A DNA stretch of 41,180 nucleotides from a virus (IMGVR_UViG_3300002835_000066:64001-105180); one strand, 5' to 3'. Positions 7,403-16,259 are shown, counted from the first letter of the stretch. Notes: generated by a model not told the origin, from the sequence alone. Numbers and translations: made by a program.

Positions 7403-8515
7403 TTAAAGCCCGGCCAAACGCTTAATGTCAATTACATTGTCAGTTTCGGCAAATTCATCAACTTCAATTGTTTTCTTGGCAGTTTTATTACCAGTTGCTT
7501 CTACAATAACAGCTTTAGTATTAGTCTTCTTTTCAGTAATTGCTTCTACTGAACCTGTATTGAGAACGGCTGGTAAATACTTATCGAAAGCGTTTTGTAG
7601 ACGCGGTGTCTGTACGCTTTCTAGTAAAGTCTTCATTACTTGTTTCTTCTCCTCATTAAGCGGGGATAGAAGTTCATTCATAACCTTTGCTCTTTGAGTT
7701 GATTCTTTAATAATTCTAACTTCACGATCCTTTGATTCTACAAGCTTTGCTGCATTTTGTAGCTGGGCTGTAGTTTCTGCTAGCTGTCGGTCTTTTGATT
7801 CTAGCATTTGCATAACCTTGCGAGTTTCAGCCTTATCGTTTAGATAAGTTACTGAGAATTCGCTAGCAAAAGCTTCGAACAACTTACGTCCAAATGTATT
7901 TTCTCTAGCAGACTGGATATCTTCTTTTAGCTGTGATAGTTCACTCTTAAGGTGAGTTCCAACTAGACCGCTAACCTTCTTGGCGCTTTCAGCAATAAAT
8001 CTTGCCTTAAGTGCTTCCAATTGCTTGCGACCTTCAGCAACGAGTTTAACTTTCGCTTCAACAACAGCTTGTCTATCTTGTGAGAATTCTTTAATTTCTC
8101 TAGATAGAGCGTGGATGATGAACTTTTCAAGTTTTGCTTGACCTTCCATCTGAACTTTGCGATCAGCACGTAGTTCGCGGATTTCTTCGGCTAGTTTAGT
8201 AACCATGAAGTCGTTGAATTTAGTTGCATTTTCACGAAGCTTTAGCTGTGATTTTACTCTGTCTTCATTCATTGCTTTTCTTTCAGATTGAAATTCTGCA
8301 ATTTCACCTGAAAGATTGTCGGTAACCATCTTGTCAAGAGCTTCAACCATAACAGTACGATCATGTTCGTAACGTTGTGCAAATTCCTCACGGAGTTCTA
8401 CACGAACTTGTTCACGAGCTTCATTCAATTTAAGTTCCCAGGCTTCATTTAACTGCTGCCCGATATCTTCGTTGATGAGTCCGCTTTCAAGTAATGGCTT
8501 AATAGCATCTAACAT
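7403..8515 (-). CDS. 22: Prohead core scaffold protein, T4 gp22-like
   Basis: A 370-residue, highly charged protein predicted to be almost wholly helical and coiled coil (long runs such as KMVTDNLSGEIAEFQSERKAMNEDRVKSQ, with three similar repeats of LxxEIxExxxDRK about 40 residues apart). This fits gp22, the internal scaffold around which the capsid assembles and which the prohead protease then cuts to peptides. LLESG near the N-terminus and other I/L-x-E sites are possible cleavage points. It lies between gp21 (14-base gap) and gp23 (31-base gap), the T4 order. AAAAGGAATC precedes the ATG. T4 gp22 has 269 residues, so this one is longer. Confidence 0.9.
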   Translation of the reverse strand: MLDAIKPLLESGLINEDIGQQLNEAWELKLNEAREQVRVELREEFAQRYEHDRTVMVEALDKMVTDNLSGEIAEFQSERKAMNEDRVKSQLKLRENATKFNDFMVTKLAEEIRELRADRKVQMEGQAKLEKFIIHALSREIKEFSQDRQAVVEAKVKLVAEGRKQLEALKARFIAESAKKVSGLVGTHLKSELSQLKEDIQSARENTFGRKLFEAFASEFSVTYLNDKAETRKVMQMLESKDRQLAETTAQLQNAAKLVESKDREVRIIKESTQRAKVMNELLSPLNEEKKQVMKTLLESVQTPRLQNAFDKYLPAVLNTGSVEAITEKKTNTKAVIVEATGNKTAKKTIEVDEFAETDNVIDIKRLAGL

Positions 8516-8529
8516 TTATTTGATTCCTT

Positions 8530-9165
8530 TTATATTTTAAGTTCATTGATGAGACGCTTTACTTCCTCACCAAGGAATCGTTGTATTTTTTTGTCACCCT
8601 GAGCTTCCTTAGCAATCTCTAACATTTTATGTCCGTGTTTCATGTTCATGAGACTTTCATAAATTGCTTTGGGATATGCGTTTGGTGCGCTAGGTTGGGC
8701 AACGATATCAACAGTGATGATTTCAAAATCACTGACTTTACCATCCATGTCGTTTACATTACCTGATCCACGACTAGATACACCTAGCTTTACTCCTGAC
8801 TCCAACATTGTTCTTACGAGTTGACCCATTGGAGTAGGAAGAATTTTTAGCTTGCCAAAACCATTGGCACCGTCCATCCACATGCTTGTAATCATGTGAG
8901 ATACACGGTCTAAATTGATTTTAAGATCATCTGGATGGTCAACTTCACCCAATACTGAATAACCTTCTGAGATTTGTCTGTTTAGAGTATCCACGGCAGT
9001 TTCAATTTCATTGACGGGGTAAACACGCTCGTTTGCGTTCTTTACCCCGCCCTGAATGAAAATCCCCTTCATGTAGAGGGTCTTAAAATCAGCGCCCTCT
9101 TCATGAATTGACTCGACCACCATTCCTGCGCGGTCGAACGTTAGATTTTCTCTGAGATAAGCCAT
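8530..9165 (-). CDS. 21: Prohead core protease, T4 gp21-like
   Basis: A 211-residue serine protease of the gp21 (S21/S80-type, herpesvirus-protease fold) family; length equals T4 gp21. It opens with a beta strand set YMKGIFIQGGVKNANERVYPVNEI. The likely catalytic histidine is H77 in LGEVDHPDD, and the serine is S130 or S131 in LGVSSRGSG; both motifs are standard for phage prohead proteases. It matures gp22, gp23 and core proteins at I/L-x-E sites inside the prohead. AAGGAAAACTGAGAGA lies before the ATG. The gene follows the acidic core protein by 14 bases and precedes gp22. Confidence 0.95.
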   Translation of the reverse strand: MAYLRENLTFDRAGMVVESIHEEGADFKTLYMKGIFIQGGVKNANERVYPVNEIETAVDTLNRQISEGYSVLGEVDHPDDLKINLDRVSHMITSMWMDGANGFGKLKILPTPMGQLVRTMLESGVKLGVSSRGSGNVNDMDGKVSDFEIITVDIVAQPSAPNAYPKAIYESLMNMKHGHKMLEIAKEAQGDKKIQRFLGEEVKRLINELKI

Positions 9166-9179
9166 TCTCTCAGTTTTCC

Positions 9180-10022
9180 TTAGCGAGCTGGTCTACGAGC
9201 AGGTCTACGTGATTCTGCTACTGGGCTTCTAGTGTGTGCGCCGTCATCACCGTGCTTTGGCTTAGGAGCTGCTTCACCCTTGTCCTTGAAGTTATCCTTA
9301 CCTGGACTATTCTTGAAGTTACCTGCGCCCTTTACTGAGGTTTCACCCTTTGAGTAAAAGTTGCTTGGTGCTTTAGGAGCTGTAGGAACTGCTTCACTGG
9401 CGCCGCTGAACTTTACTGGATGACTGTCCATACCAGCTTGTCCTGATCCTTGAAGACCTGGGCTCTTAGTTTGAACGCCGTTGTCGCCGTGAGTTACAGA
9501 AATCTTCTTAAGTTGAACTGCTTCCATCATTGCTTCTTCGTCTTCTTCAGCTCCGAATTCCATTTCTTCTTCGCCGTCATCAGCTCCGAATTCCATTTCT
9601 TCTTCGCCGCCGAAGTCTGCATCAGCGCCGCCGCCCATGATGTCTTCGAATTCAGCCATCAATTGGTCAAGCTTGTCTTCGATACGGATTACAGCGTCTT
9701 CAACTTCTTCGCCTTCTTCGTCGCCGAAGTCTTCGGTGCCGTCAAGTTCAACATCTTCTTCACTATCAGTGAAGTCAAAATCGTCTTCTTCTTCTTCAGT
9801 AACACCGGCTTCTTCAGCATTGATTTCGTCAAGTAGATCGCCTACTTGTCCGCCCATGTCATCTTCCATCACATCGTCTTCCATTTCGTCTTCTTCGGCC
9901 ATAATTGACTCAAAGATTTCTCTTGATCTTTCTACTACGATTTCGTGGAATAGTTCATTGGCTCTATCGTTATCTTCATTGATAACGAGGTCCATTAGTT
10001 GTTCGAATTTTTTGATATCCAT
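9180..10022 (-). CDS. Acidic prohead core protein, T4 gp67/gp68 position
   Basis: A 280-residue protein in three parts. Residues 1-43 (MDIKKFEQLMDLVINEDNDR, then ELFHEIVVERSREIFESIM) form an amphipathic helix pair like the N-termini of T4-like prohead core proteins. Residues about 44-165 are extremely acidic (Glu/Asp runs), including an 11-residue tandem repeat EEEMEFGADDG/EEEMEFGAEED. Residues about 170-280 are Gly/Ser/Pro/Lys-rich and end in ESRRPARRPAR, a basic tail. In T4, genes 67 and 68 lie between portal and gp21 and encode core components; here this gene and the 77-residue gene occupy those places. A role in core shape or DNA-charge balance is inferred. CAGGAGAAATTTAA precedes the ATG. 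Confidence 0.8.
   Translation of the reverse strand: MDIKKFEQLMDLVINEDNDRANELFHEIVVERSREIFESIMAEEDEMEDDVMEDDMGGQVGDLLDEINAEEAGVTEEEEDDFDFTDSEEDVELDGTEDFGDEEGEEVEDAVIRIEDKLDQLMAEFEDIMGGGADADFGGEEEMEFGADDGEEEMEFGAEEDEEAMMEAVQLKKISVTHGDNGVQTKSPGLQGSGQAGMDSHPVKFSGASEAVPTAPKAPSNFYSKGETSVKGAGNFKNSPGKDNFKDKGEAAPKPKHGDDGAHTRSPVAESRRPARRPAR
9549..9609 (-). repeat. 33-bp tandem repeat encoding EEEMEFGA units
   Basis: Two copies with 33-bp period share at least 28 identical bases (9549-9576 and 9582-9609) and encode the repeated 11-residue acidic unit of the core protein. Confidence 0.8.
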
Positions 10023-10128
10023 TTAAATTTCTCCTGATGCTTGAATGGCTTTGTAGACTTACTTATGCCACTAGCAGGAAAAATGTTCAATAACTATGTA
10101 TTTTTTGAGTTTTTAGAAAAGATATACA

Positions 10129-10362
10129 TTATAGTGCCGGAGCACCTTCTCCCTCTTCAGGTTTTACACCATATTGCTTGCGAACTTTTTCTAAGTATTG
10201 CTTCTTTTCATAGCTTCTAACATCTAGCATTCTACGTAATTTACGAATTTGCTTTAAGGTTAACTTTGTTTTTCTAGATGTTCTATAGGTAGGTTTGCTG
10301 TTGTCAGCATTGACATCTTGCAGTCCATTAATAGGTGCGTCAAACATTTCGTAAAGTTGCAT
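10129..10362 (-). CDS. Small basic protein in the gp67 position
   Basis: A 77-residue protein, MQLYEMFDAPINGLQDVNAD, with a helical Lys/Arg-rich middle (RKTKLTLKQIRKLRRMLDVRSYEKKQYLEKVRKQYG) and an acidic tail EEGEGAPAL. It occupies the slot where T4 has gene 67, a small prohead core gene, but T4 gp67 is acidic and this protein is strongly basic in the middle, so homology is not claimed. Binding to DNA, or to the acidic core protein encoded next, is a reasonable inference from charge alone. Its ATG lies six bases after a late promoter motif at 10368-10375, with no ribosome-binding site in between. Confidence 0.8.
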   Translation of the reverse strand: MQLYEMFDAPINGLQDVNADNSKPTYRTSRKTKLTLKQIRKLRRMLDVRSYEKKQYLEKVRKQYGVKPEEGEGAPAL

Positions 10363-10366
10363 AGTT

Positions 10367-10564
10367 TTATTTATCTTTTTGTGTTTTGAAGTCTATCCAA
10401 AAACCGATTGCTACAATAAGATTCATCCCAAGCGAAGCCAAGAGTATGTGTATATCTTGATAGACATTCATATTCATACTTAAATGAACATGACCTACCA
10501 TCCAAAAGGGAATAGCTAAATTTTGAGAAATCCAAATTAAAAGAAACTTGATAAACTCTCTCAT
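10367..10564 (-). CDS. Small membrane protein, hypothetical
   Basis: A 65-residue reading starting five bases after the portal stop: MREFIKFLLIWISQNLAIPF. Two hydrophobic stretches, about residues 6-30 and 36-58 (HILLASLGMNLIVAIGFWIDF), separated by a short polar loop, predict two membrane helices; it ends in a charged tail KTQKDK. No strong ribosome-binding site is seen, so translation may depend on coupling to the portal gene. A second reading in another frame (10371-10592) overlaps the portal end and is less likely. The phage has few reasons to keep such a hydrophobic reading by chance, but it could be spurious. A role at the membrane in head initiation (as with T4 gp40 or gp20 membrane initiation) is speculation. 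Confidence 0.6.
   Translation of the reverse strand: MREFIKFLLIWISQNLAIPFWMVGHVHLSMNMNVYQDIHILLASLGMNLIVAIGFWIDFKTQKDK
10368..10375 (-). promoter_or_regulatory. Late promoter motif GATAAATA abutting the start codon
   Basis: GATAAATA on the minus strand; the A of the ATG at 10362 is exactly the sixth base after the motif, the expected T4 late start point. It overlaps the end of the 65-residue membrane-protein gene. Confidence 0.6.
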
Positions 10565-10569
10565 CTAAA

Positions 10570-12360
10570 TTAGATTTGCATTCCGCCGCCACCTACGGGT
10601 CCAGCTGCGCCTCCGGGAACTGCTTCTCCGCCAGCACTGCCCACCGGCCCTGCTACGTCAAGTTCCGAATCACCCATTTCTTCACTAGATTCAATACTAT
10701 CGGCAGTTTCCATATCTGATTCAAAGTCCCCAGTAGAAACACCAATGTTACGCAAATCGCTGCCTGCAGGATCGGAAGTAACTTCTTCTTTGTTTTCTTC
10801 TTCCCACATACTTTCGTTACGTTTAATTTCTTCTTCAGTAAGACCTAAGAATCGTTCTAGTGCAAATCTCTTTGAAATGTATGGGAAAGCTTCCATGCTA
10901 GTGAAGGTACCTACTCTAGCATTATCTAGTTCACTTTGACGATATGCAGCAAAGTTCTGAGGAGGATTGAATACTAATTGGAATAGACTTGTATCAATGT
11001 TGAAGCCTCTCCAACGCAAGAACAATTTAAATTCTTCGTCAAACTTCATTGCCATGTAGTTCTGTAAACGTTCACAGTATTGATTGAATCTAAATTCTTG
11101 AATCATCGCAGTACCGACACGACCATCACTCAATGGGGTAGTGTTGTCATCCGGGCCAGTTGGTAAGTAAGATGACGGGACACGAAGACCACGAGCAAGA
11201 CGATTGTTGAAGTATTTCAAGTCATCGATTTCGCCTAGATTCTGTCCACCTGGAAGAACTTCAACTGATGAACCGCGACCTTCTGCTGTGACAGGGAAGA
11301 AGTAATCTTCGTTCATTGACAGTGGGTTGTATGTAGCGTCAACGATTGATTGTCCGCCGTATACTGAAGGGATTCTGCGCTGGTGAATTTCATTCTTAAC
11401 ACGCTCAACGAATGCCATAGCTAAGTGACTTGGCATATTACCAACGTCAATCTTGAACATTCTACGTTCAGGAGCACGTTGTACACGATAGATGAGAACA
11501 GCGTCTTCTAATAGTTCTTTCTGCTTGTAGACCTTAAAGATGTTCTCAAGGATTGACTGTCCAAACGGCCAGAATCTGTCAAGCCCTTCAGTCAATGATA
11601 CGTGAACAACATGTTTTGAATCTACCGCAGACTCACTCTGTCCTAATGTGAAACGTGATCCTGTAGTGTTATATGGCATTGCCGGAGTAGTATAGCCGCC
11701 GCTTTGTCCGCCGCCGCCTGAACCGCCTAAGCCAGTTGCAGGGTTAGCTGCAAAATCAGTGTTGGTCTTTTGTGCAACACTAAGATTCTGTAAGTTAATA
11801 TTGATATCTTTGATGACATACTGTTCCGGCTTCTTGCCTTCACTTTCGTTAACGATTACTTTAATAACCTTAACCATGTCAATCCAGTAAAGCTTGAAGT
11901 TTTCTGGATCACGAACGAATGCCTGATCTCCGTACTTGATTACGTTGCGGAAAATCTTAAACATACGAACATCAAATTCGTTTAGCTTACACCATTGTTG
12001 AAGTTGTTTAGTAAGCAATTCTACTTCATGTGGAGTAGGGTCTTCTTTAAATTCAAAACTGAATGGTGTTTTATTATGTTCGTTTCTCTGAGTACTAAAC
12101 TCAGCAATAATATCCAAACAAGCGTTAATTTCAGCATCAACATCCATCATTTCATATTGGTTGTAACGCTCAATTCTATTAGGATGTCCAGTATAGACTT
12201 CTGGTAGCCTACTCATATAATTCTTGTAGCCGAACTCAGTATTACTATAGCCGCCTGACGGGACGCCACCGCTGCTATTCCAAGCACCTGCGTTACTGTT
12301 CATTCCTGAGATAGGACTTGATACACCGGACTTGTTTAAGAATTTCTTTTTATATGACAT
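10570..12360 (-). CDS. 20: Portal vertex protein, T4 gp20-like
   Basis: A 596-residue portal protein (T4 gp20 has 524). Family features are clear: RLPEVYTGHPNRIERYNQYE near residue 50, MMDVDAEINACLDIIAEFST, KYGDQAFVRDPENFKLYW, YRVQRAPERRMFKIDVGNMP and DDNTTPLSDGRVGTAMIQEF. Twelve copies form the ring through which DNA is packaged and on which the prohead starts. A Gly-rich insert (GLGGSGGGGQSGGYTTPAMP, about residues 210-230) and a Gly/Ala-rich acidic C-terminal tail (about 535-596) are extra to the core. A late promoter motif lies at 12385-12392, directly between the tape-measure stop and this gene, giving a short leader. It is the first gene of the head operon, as in T4. Confidence 0.95.
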   Translation of the reverse strand: MSYKKKFLNKSGVSSPISGMNSNAGAWNSSGGVPSGGYSNTEFGYKNYMSRLPEVYTGHPNRIERYNQYEMMDVDAEINACLDIIAEFSTQRNEHNKTPFSFEFKEDPTPHEVELLTKQLQQWCKLNEFDVRMFKIFRNVIKYGDQAFVRDPENFKLYWIDMVKVIKVIVNESEGKKPEQYVIKDININLQNLSVAQKTNTDFAANPATGLGGSGGGGQSGGYTTPAMPYNTTGSRFTLGQSESAVDSKHVVHVSLTEGLDRFWPFGQSILENIFKVYKQKELLEDAVLIYRVQRAPERRMFKIDVGNMPSHLAMAFVERVKNEIHQRRIPSVYGGQSIVDATYNPLSMNEDYFFPVTAEGRGSSVEVLPGGQNLGEIDDLKYFNNRLARGLRVPSSYLPTGPDDNTTPLSDGRVGTAMIQEFRFNQYCERLQNYMAMKFDEEFKLFLRWRGFNIDTSLFQLVFNPPQNFAAYRQSELDNARVGTFTSMEAFPYISKRFALERFLGLTEEEIKRNESMWEEENKEEVTSDPAGSDLRNIGVSTGDFESDMETADSIESSEEMGDSELDVAGPVGSAGGEAVPGGAAGPVGGGGMQI

Positions 12361-12384
12361 TTTTACCGCTCTTGGTTGTTTAAG

Positions 12385-12392
12385 TATTTATG
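12385..12392 (-). promoter_or_regulatory. T4-type late promoter motif CATAAATA
   Basis: CATAAATACTTA on the minus strand fills the gap between the tape-measure stop (12393) and the portal gene. The predicted start near 12379 leaves a leader of about 19 bases with a weak AGAGCGG ribosome site. Confidence 0.65.
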
Positions 12393-15300
12393 TTAAACCA
12401 TACTGTTCTTTAATATCTTTTCTCTAGTATCGTTACCATCAGAGATAGCACTAACCATATCGCCTAGTTTACTGAGCATACCCTCTACTAATTCAGCATT
12501 CATATTCACTACTCTTTCGAGAATTTCTTTTTCCATAGTTGGCGCAGTAGAAGATATTGCGTTGGATATTTCTGGTGTCTCTGCCGGAGTTTTAGCTAAT
12601 TTCGCCAATACCGAATCTTGTGTTAGTGGAGTTATCATTTCAGAGCCGTGCATTTCAACTGGATATCCAGAATCCGGACCTTTGACTAAGCCGCCTTTTC
12701 TAGCTTGTAAAGAAGATTTTTTAGGAGACTCAATGTGCATATGACTGTAATGCCCTGGTGCCTTCCATATAACTTTAAATCCATCTGATCTGGCAGAATC
12801 TGCAATTTGATCAAACTTAGCTCTTGCCTTAGGATCTTTTGATTCATTTACGCCTCTGCCGATGTTAATGTCAATTGCTCTTCCCTCATAATGGCCTCTA
12901 CCTTTATGCACCGGTGCTACTCCACCGAATGCAGGATGTTCAGCCACTCTAATTCCCTGATCTTGTAATCGTTGTCCTAGGGCAACAATATCTTTGCTTC
13001 CGCCGCCTTGGCCCGCATTTTTTCCTTCTTTTAATACCTCAACTTTTCCTGCTTTAAACCCTTCAATTTTTTCCATGGCATTTAGCATAGCAGTTCTTTG
13101 TTCAGGAGTCAAATCACGCAGCGGAGTATTAGAGTTTACCCCTAATGCTTTTACAATAGTGTTTATGTAGCCTCTTGTATCATTTTCATTAGGCGGAGCA
13201 TATTTACTGATTGCTCCGGCAATAGTTTTGTTTTTATATTTGCTAGTATTAAACAGTAGTTCCTCTTTTGCTTTGCGACCCTGTTCATACGAGGAGAATA
13301 CTGCAAAACCTCCGGATTGCCCTACTGCTCCCTGACTTCTTGCAAAATCACCAGCCCTAATATTTCCGGGGTTATTATTTCGCCAAGCTAGTGTCCCTGT
13401 TCGTTTTTCTTCTCTGCCATCTTCATATTGAAGGTTAGTATATCCCGCGCCGCCTCCTGTTACCTTTGTCGCTGATCCACTTGTGCTGGTTGAGTCGCTG
13501 TCGGCATAATTAGAGCTACCAGGAGAGCTATCAGGAGAGCTACTAGGAGAGCTACTAGGAGAGCTACCGTCAGTGCTTGCGTCCTCGTCTTCTTCATCAA
13601 CACCTGCTATTTTATTTAGGATCTTTGAAGCATCAGTTAAACTTCTTCTAAACTGCATCATAGATTCTTCAGTGAATCTATGTCGTTTCATTTCGGCTTC
13701 TCTAAGACTATCTGTGCTTAGTGCAGCATCTGCCAATGAAGTCTTGAGTCTTTCAATATAATCAACTACATCAAGCTCATTATCATCTTCCATGGGAGTG
13801 CCTAATAACCCAGAAGATTTTCCTTTAACTTTGCTATTAATAGATCCCATTGCATTAATTGATTTATTTTGGTCTGCAAACATTTTTACAGCTTTTGCGA
13901 AAGTGCCGGTGATAGTCGCAAATGCTTGCACTGTTTTAGCAAATGCCGTTACAGTTTTAGCAAATGCTATTATAAGTTTACCGAACGATTCTATATTTTT
14001 TCCGAATGACGTAGCAACGGAAGAGGACATCCCTTTATTCGGACTGCCTAATTTATTTACAATTTCACCAAACTTCTCTACATGCTTACCGAATGCATCA
14101 GCAAACTTACCGTCGGCAGTTGCAGCGGATGCTTTTGCTGCATCTTTAGATTCGGGTTTAACAGCACTTAATTTTTTATCCAAATATTCGGTTTCAGATT
14201 TTACTCTATCTGCTTGAGCTTGGTTAGCTAAATTATCCATGAACATAAATCTACCGATATGTTCTATTCCGCGAGCTAACGATGATTGAGTTTTTTCCCA
14301 AGTTGACGCTCTTTCCCAATTTTTGTCATCTTGGCTTTGGATAGTTTTAGAGTCTAGATCTTTACCTACACCAGCGGCACCAAATCCTGCATCAATTACG
14401 TATGCGCCGCCTGCAACAATCGCAGCACCTTTTGCTGCTTTTAATAGTTGTGCTCCTTTACCAGCAGCGGCTGCTCCGCCTGCACCGGCTGCTCCTGCAC
14501 CTGCTGCTCCTGCGCCTGCTGCTCCTGCGCCTGCTGCTCCTGCACCGGCTGCTCTTGCGCCTGCTGCTCCTGCGCCTGCTGCTCCTGCGCCTGCTGCTCC
14601 TGCACCGGCTGCTCTTGCGCCGCCTGCTGCTGCTCCTCCTGCTAATCTAGCAAGTCCGCCCCTAGCTGCAATTGCAAGTGCAGCTAACCCAGCTGCGCCT
14701 GCTAGTGCGATTAATGCGGTGGAAGCAATCCCTAAATTACCTGCAAAACTATCAAATGCTGTTCTTAGAGCAATTTCAGTTTCAGTTAATATATTTCTAG
14801 CTTGCTGACGAGAATCTTCTGCTGCTTTACCCTTTCCGGCTGCATTATCATCTATTCTTTTTTGTATATCGGCTGCTGCCTTTTCTTGATCTAAGCCGAA
14901 CAGTCTGTTGCGTTCGGTTATACCACCGGTACCGCCGACTAAGTTTGCAGCATCAGGGCTTATCGCAGCGGCTATTTTAAGTTGATCCTGAGCCTTAGCA
15001 GAACTATCGGTTATAGCTTGAGTGTATTTTGCTGCGTCCTTCGCAGAGTTTATATTTCCGGCCCTAGTTTCTCTAGCTAATTCTTGAATGGTACCTAGGG
15101 TTCCACTAACTGCCATAGTGCCTAAACCTTCGGTAATAGGAGCTCCGGCCAGCGCCTGTCCATAACCCCTGCCTGCCTCTTCCCCTTGAAGTGCAGTTAT
15201 TTGAGCCTTAGTAGCCATTGCTAATTCAACTTGTGCAGCAAGTTTCTGTTTTTCTTCTTCAGTTGATGCCGACGCTATTTTTTTATTCATGTCGGCTACA

Positions 15301-16259
15301 TATAGCTGAAACTGGGTGTCGGCTGCCGCCGCTGCCATACGCTTTGTTTGATCCTCAACACTAAGTCCAGTCATGTCACTTAATGCTTGTAAATTTTTAA
15401 CATAAGCTAGAGATGTTTTTTGTAGTGTCTTCATTTCGCCATTAAATGAACGTAAAGATAAGCCAGCGCCGCCCATTAACTCAACGTAACCAGCTTGTGC
15501 TTCTACTAATTCAGCTTGGCTATATCCCAATCTCTGAAATTCTTGGCGAACCTCAGAGCCGACATTGGCCATTTCCATAAATCTGTTGGTAGAATCTACT
15601 GCACCATTACCAAGTTGCTTAAATGTTGACCCTAATTTTTGCATAGGTGCCATCAGTTTGTCTAAATCTTTAGCAGCAAACCCAATCTTATTTGCCATAC
15701 TAAGAATTTCATCGGTATTGAATGCATTAGCTGCACCCATTTTAGATATTTGATCATTGAATTTTAGAAGCGAATCTGCTTGTGCAAGTTGGTATTGCAT
15801 CAACATCGTTGCTGCCTTAACAACCCCGCCTATAACAGTGCCTAATATTCCAAAGTTCTTTCCTAAATCTAACGCAGCATCACCGGCTGAACCAATCATA
15901 CCGTTATATTTTGAAAACGAATGTGTACTGTCCATTATCACTGAACCTAGTGATAAGAATCCATTGGCAACAGTTCCCATTGCTTTGTTAATTCTATCAG
16001 TAGCTTCTTGGACTGCTTCTTGTCTTTCTTTTTCTGCCCGAGCATAAGCTTCTTCTTTTTTAGTAAGCTCTTCGGTAGATTCAGTGAGTTCTTTAGTGGC
16101 TTTAGTTGCTTTAGCTGAAGCTGTAGTTGATTTATCTGAAGCAGCAGTCAGGTCTTTCATGGATTTCATTTGAGCAGCCATCATGGCATTTTGCTCACTT
16201 AAGATTTCATACATTTCCCTTAATTGTTCATTAAGGCGTTCTACAATTTCCGGATCCAT
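12393..16259 (-). CDS. Tape-measure protein with C-terminal cell-wall hydrolase domains
   Basis: A 1288-residue protein. Residues 1-110 are coiled coil (LREMYEILSEQNAMMAAQMK); about 110-500 hold helical tape-measure sequence. A hydrophobic stretch near 510-535 is followed by an Ala/Gly repeat (AGAAG units, about 537-602). After a further helical part and a Ser/Pro linker (SPSS repeats, about 897-917) comes a domain with RNNNPGNIRAGDF (near 960), then SYEQGRKAKEELL and KYAPPNENDT. This NNPGNIR type is found in phage lysis or tail-tip proteins. Residues about 1088-1176 look like a D-Ala-D-Ala carboxypeptidase/M15-type peptidase (GHYEGRAIDINIG, then HYSHMHIES), with His/Asp/His zinc ligands. The C-terminus has the tape-measure motif GGLVKGPDSGYPVEMHGSE, then ITPL. 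It sets tail length and probably opens the cell wall during injection. It is head to head with the gp26-family gene. Confidence 0.85.
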   Translation of the reverse strand: MDPEIVERLNEQLREMYEILSEQNAMMAAQMKSMKDLTAASDKSTTASAKATKATKELTESTEELTKKEEAYARAEKERQEAVQEATDRINKAMGTVANGFLSLGSVIMDSTHSFSKYNGMIGSAGDAALDLGKNFGILGTVIGGVVKAATMLMQYQLAQADSLLKFNDQISKMGAANAFNTDEILSMANKIGFAAKDLDKLMAPMQKLGSTFKQLGNGAVDSTNRFMEMANVGSEVRQEFQRLGYSQAELVEAQAGYVELMGGAGLSLRSFNGEMKTLQKTSLAYVKNLQALSDMTGLSVEDQTKRMAAAAADTQFQLYVADMNKKIASASTEEEKQKLAAQVELAMATKAQITALQGEEAGRGYGQALAGAPITEGLGTMAVSGTLGTIQELARETRAGNINSAKDAAKYTQAITDSSAKAQDQLKIAAAISPDAANLVGGTGGITERNRLFGLDQEKAAADIQKRIDDNAAGKGKAAEDSRQQARNILTETEIALRTAFDSFAGNLGIASTALIALAGAAGLAALAIAARGGLARLAGGAAAGGARAAGAGAAGAGAAGAGAAGARAAGAGAAGAGAAGAGAAGAGAAGAGGAAAAGKGAQLLKAAKGAAIVAGGAYVIDAGFGAAGVGKDLDSKTIQSQDDKNWERASTWEKTQSSLARGIEHIGRFMFMDNLANQAQADRVKSETEYLDKKLSAVKPESKDAAKASAATADGKFADAFGKHVEKFGEIVNKLGSPNKGMSSSVATSFGKNIESFGKLIIAFAKTVTAFAKTVQAFATITGTFAKAVKMFADQNKSINAMGSINSKVKGKSSGLLGTPMEDDNELDVVDYIERLKTSLADAALSTDSLREAEMKRHRFTEESMMQFRRSLTDASKILNKIAGVDEEDEDASTDGSSPSSSPSSSPDSSPGSSNYADSDSTSTSGSATKVTGGGAGYTNLQYEDGREEKRTGTLAWRNNNPGNIRAGDFARSQGAVGQSGGFAVFSSYEQGRKAKEELLFNTSKYKNKTIAGAISKYAPPNENDTRGYINTIVKALGVNSNTPLRDLTPEQRTAMLNAMEKIEGFKAGKVEVLKEGKNAGQGGGSKDIVALGQRLQDQGIRVAEHPAFGGVAPVHKGRGHYEGRAIDINIGRGVNESKDPKARAKFDQIADSARSDGFKVIWKAPGHYSHMHIESPKKSSLQARKGGLVKGPDSGYPVEMHGSEMITPLTQDSVLAKLAKTPAETPEISNAISSTAPTMEKEILERVVNMNAELVEGMLSKLGDMVSAISDGNDTREKILKNSMV
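13511..13566 (-). repeat. 12-bp tandem repeat encoding an SPSS linker
   Basis: Four to five copies of a GAGCTACTAGGA-type 12-bp unit encode the repeated SPSS/SPDS/SPGS linker between the tape-measure body and its hydrolase-like C-terminal part. Confidence 0.75.
14476..14625 (-). repeat. 15-bp minisatellite (60-bp higher-order) encoding AGAAG units
   Basis: Eight or more copies of a 15-bp unit (plus strand GCTCCTGCGCCTGCT) run from about 14491. Four units form a 60-bp block; 14521-14560 and 14581-14620 are identical over 40 bases. It keeps the tape-measure frame and is far more GC-rich than its surroundings. Confidence 0.9.

Noticed and set aside
9450-10026. Ser- or Phe-rich plus-strand readings opposite the acidic core gene
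   Set aside because: They result from reading the Glu/Asp-rich codons in reverse and have no ribosome site.
10371-10592. 73-residue minus-strand reading overlapping the portal end
   Set aside because: It overlaps the portal coding end and has less clear membrane segments than the 65-residue reading starting at 10564.
14323-14808. Ala/Pro- and Cys-rich readings on the plus strand opposite the tape measure
   Set aside because: They are shadows of the AGAAG minisatellite; the minus-strand gene has the domains and the frame.
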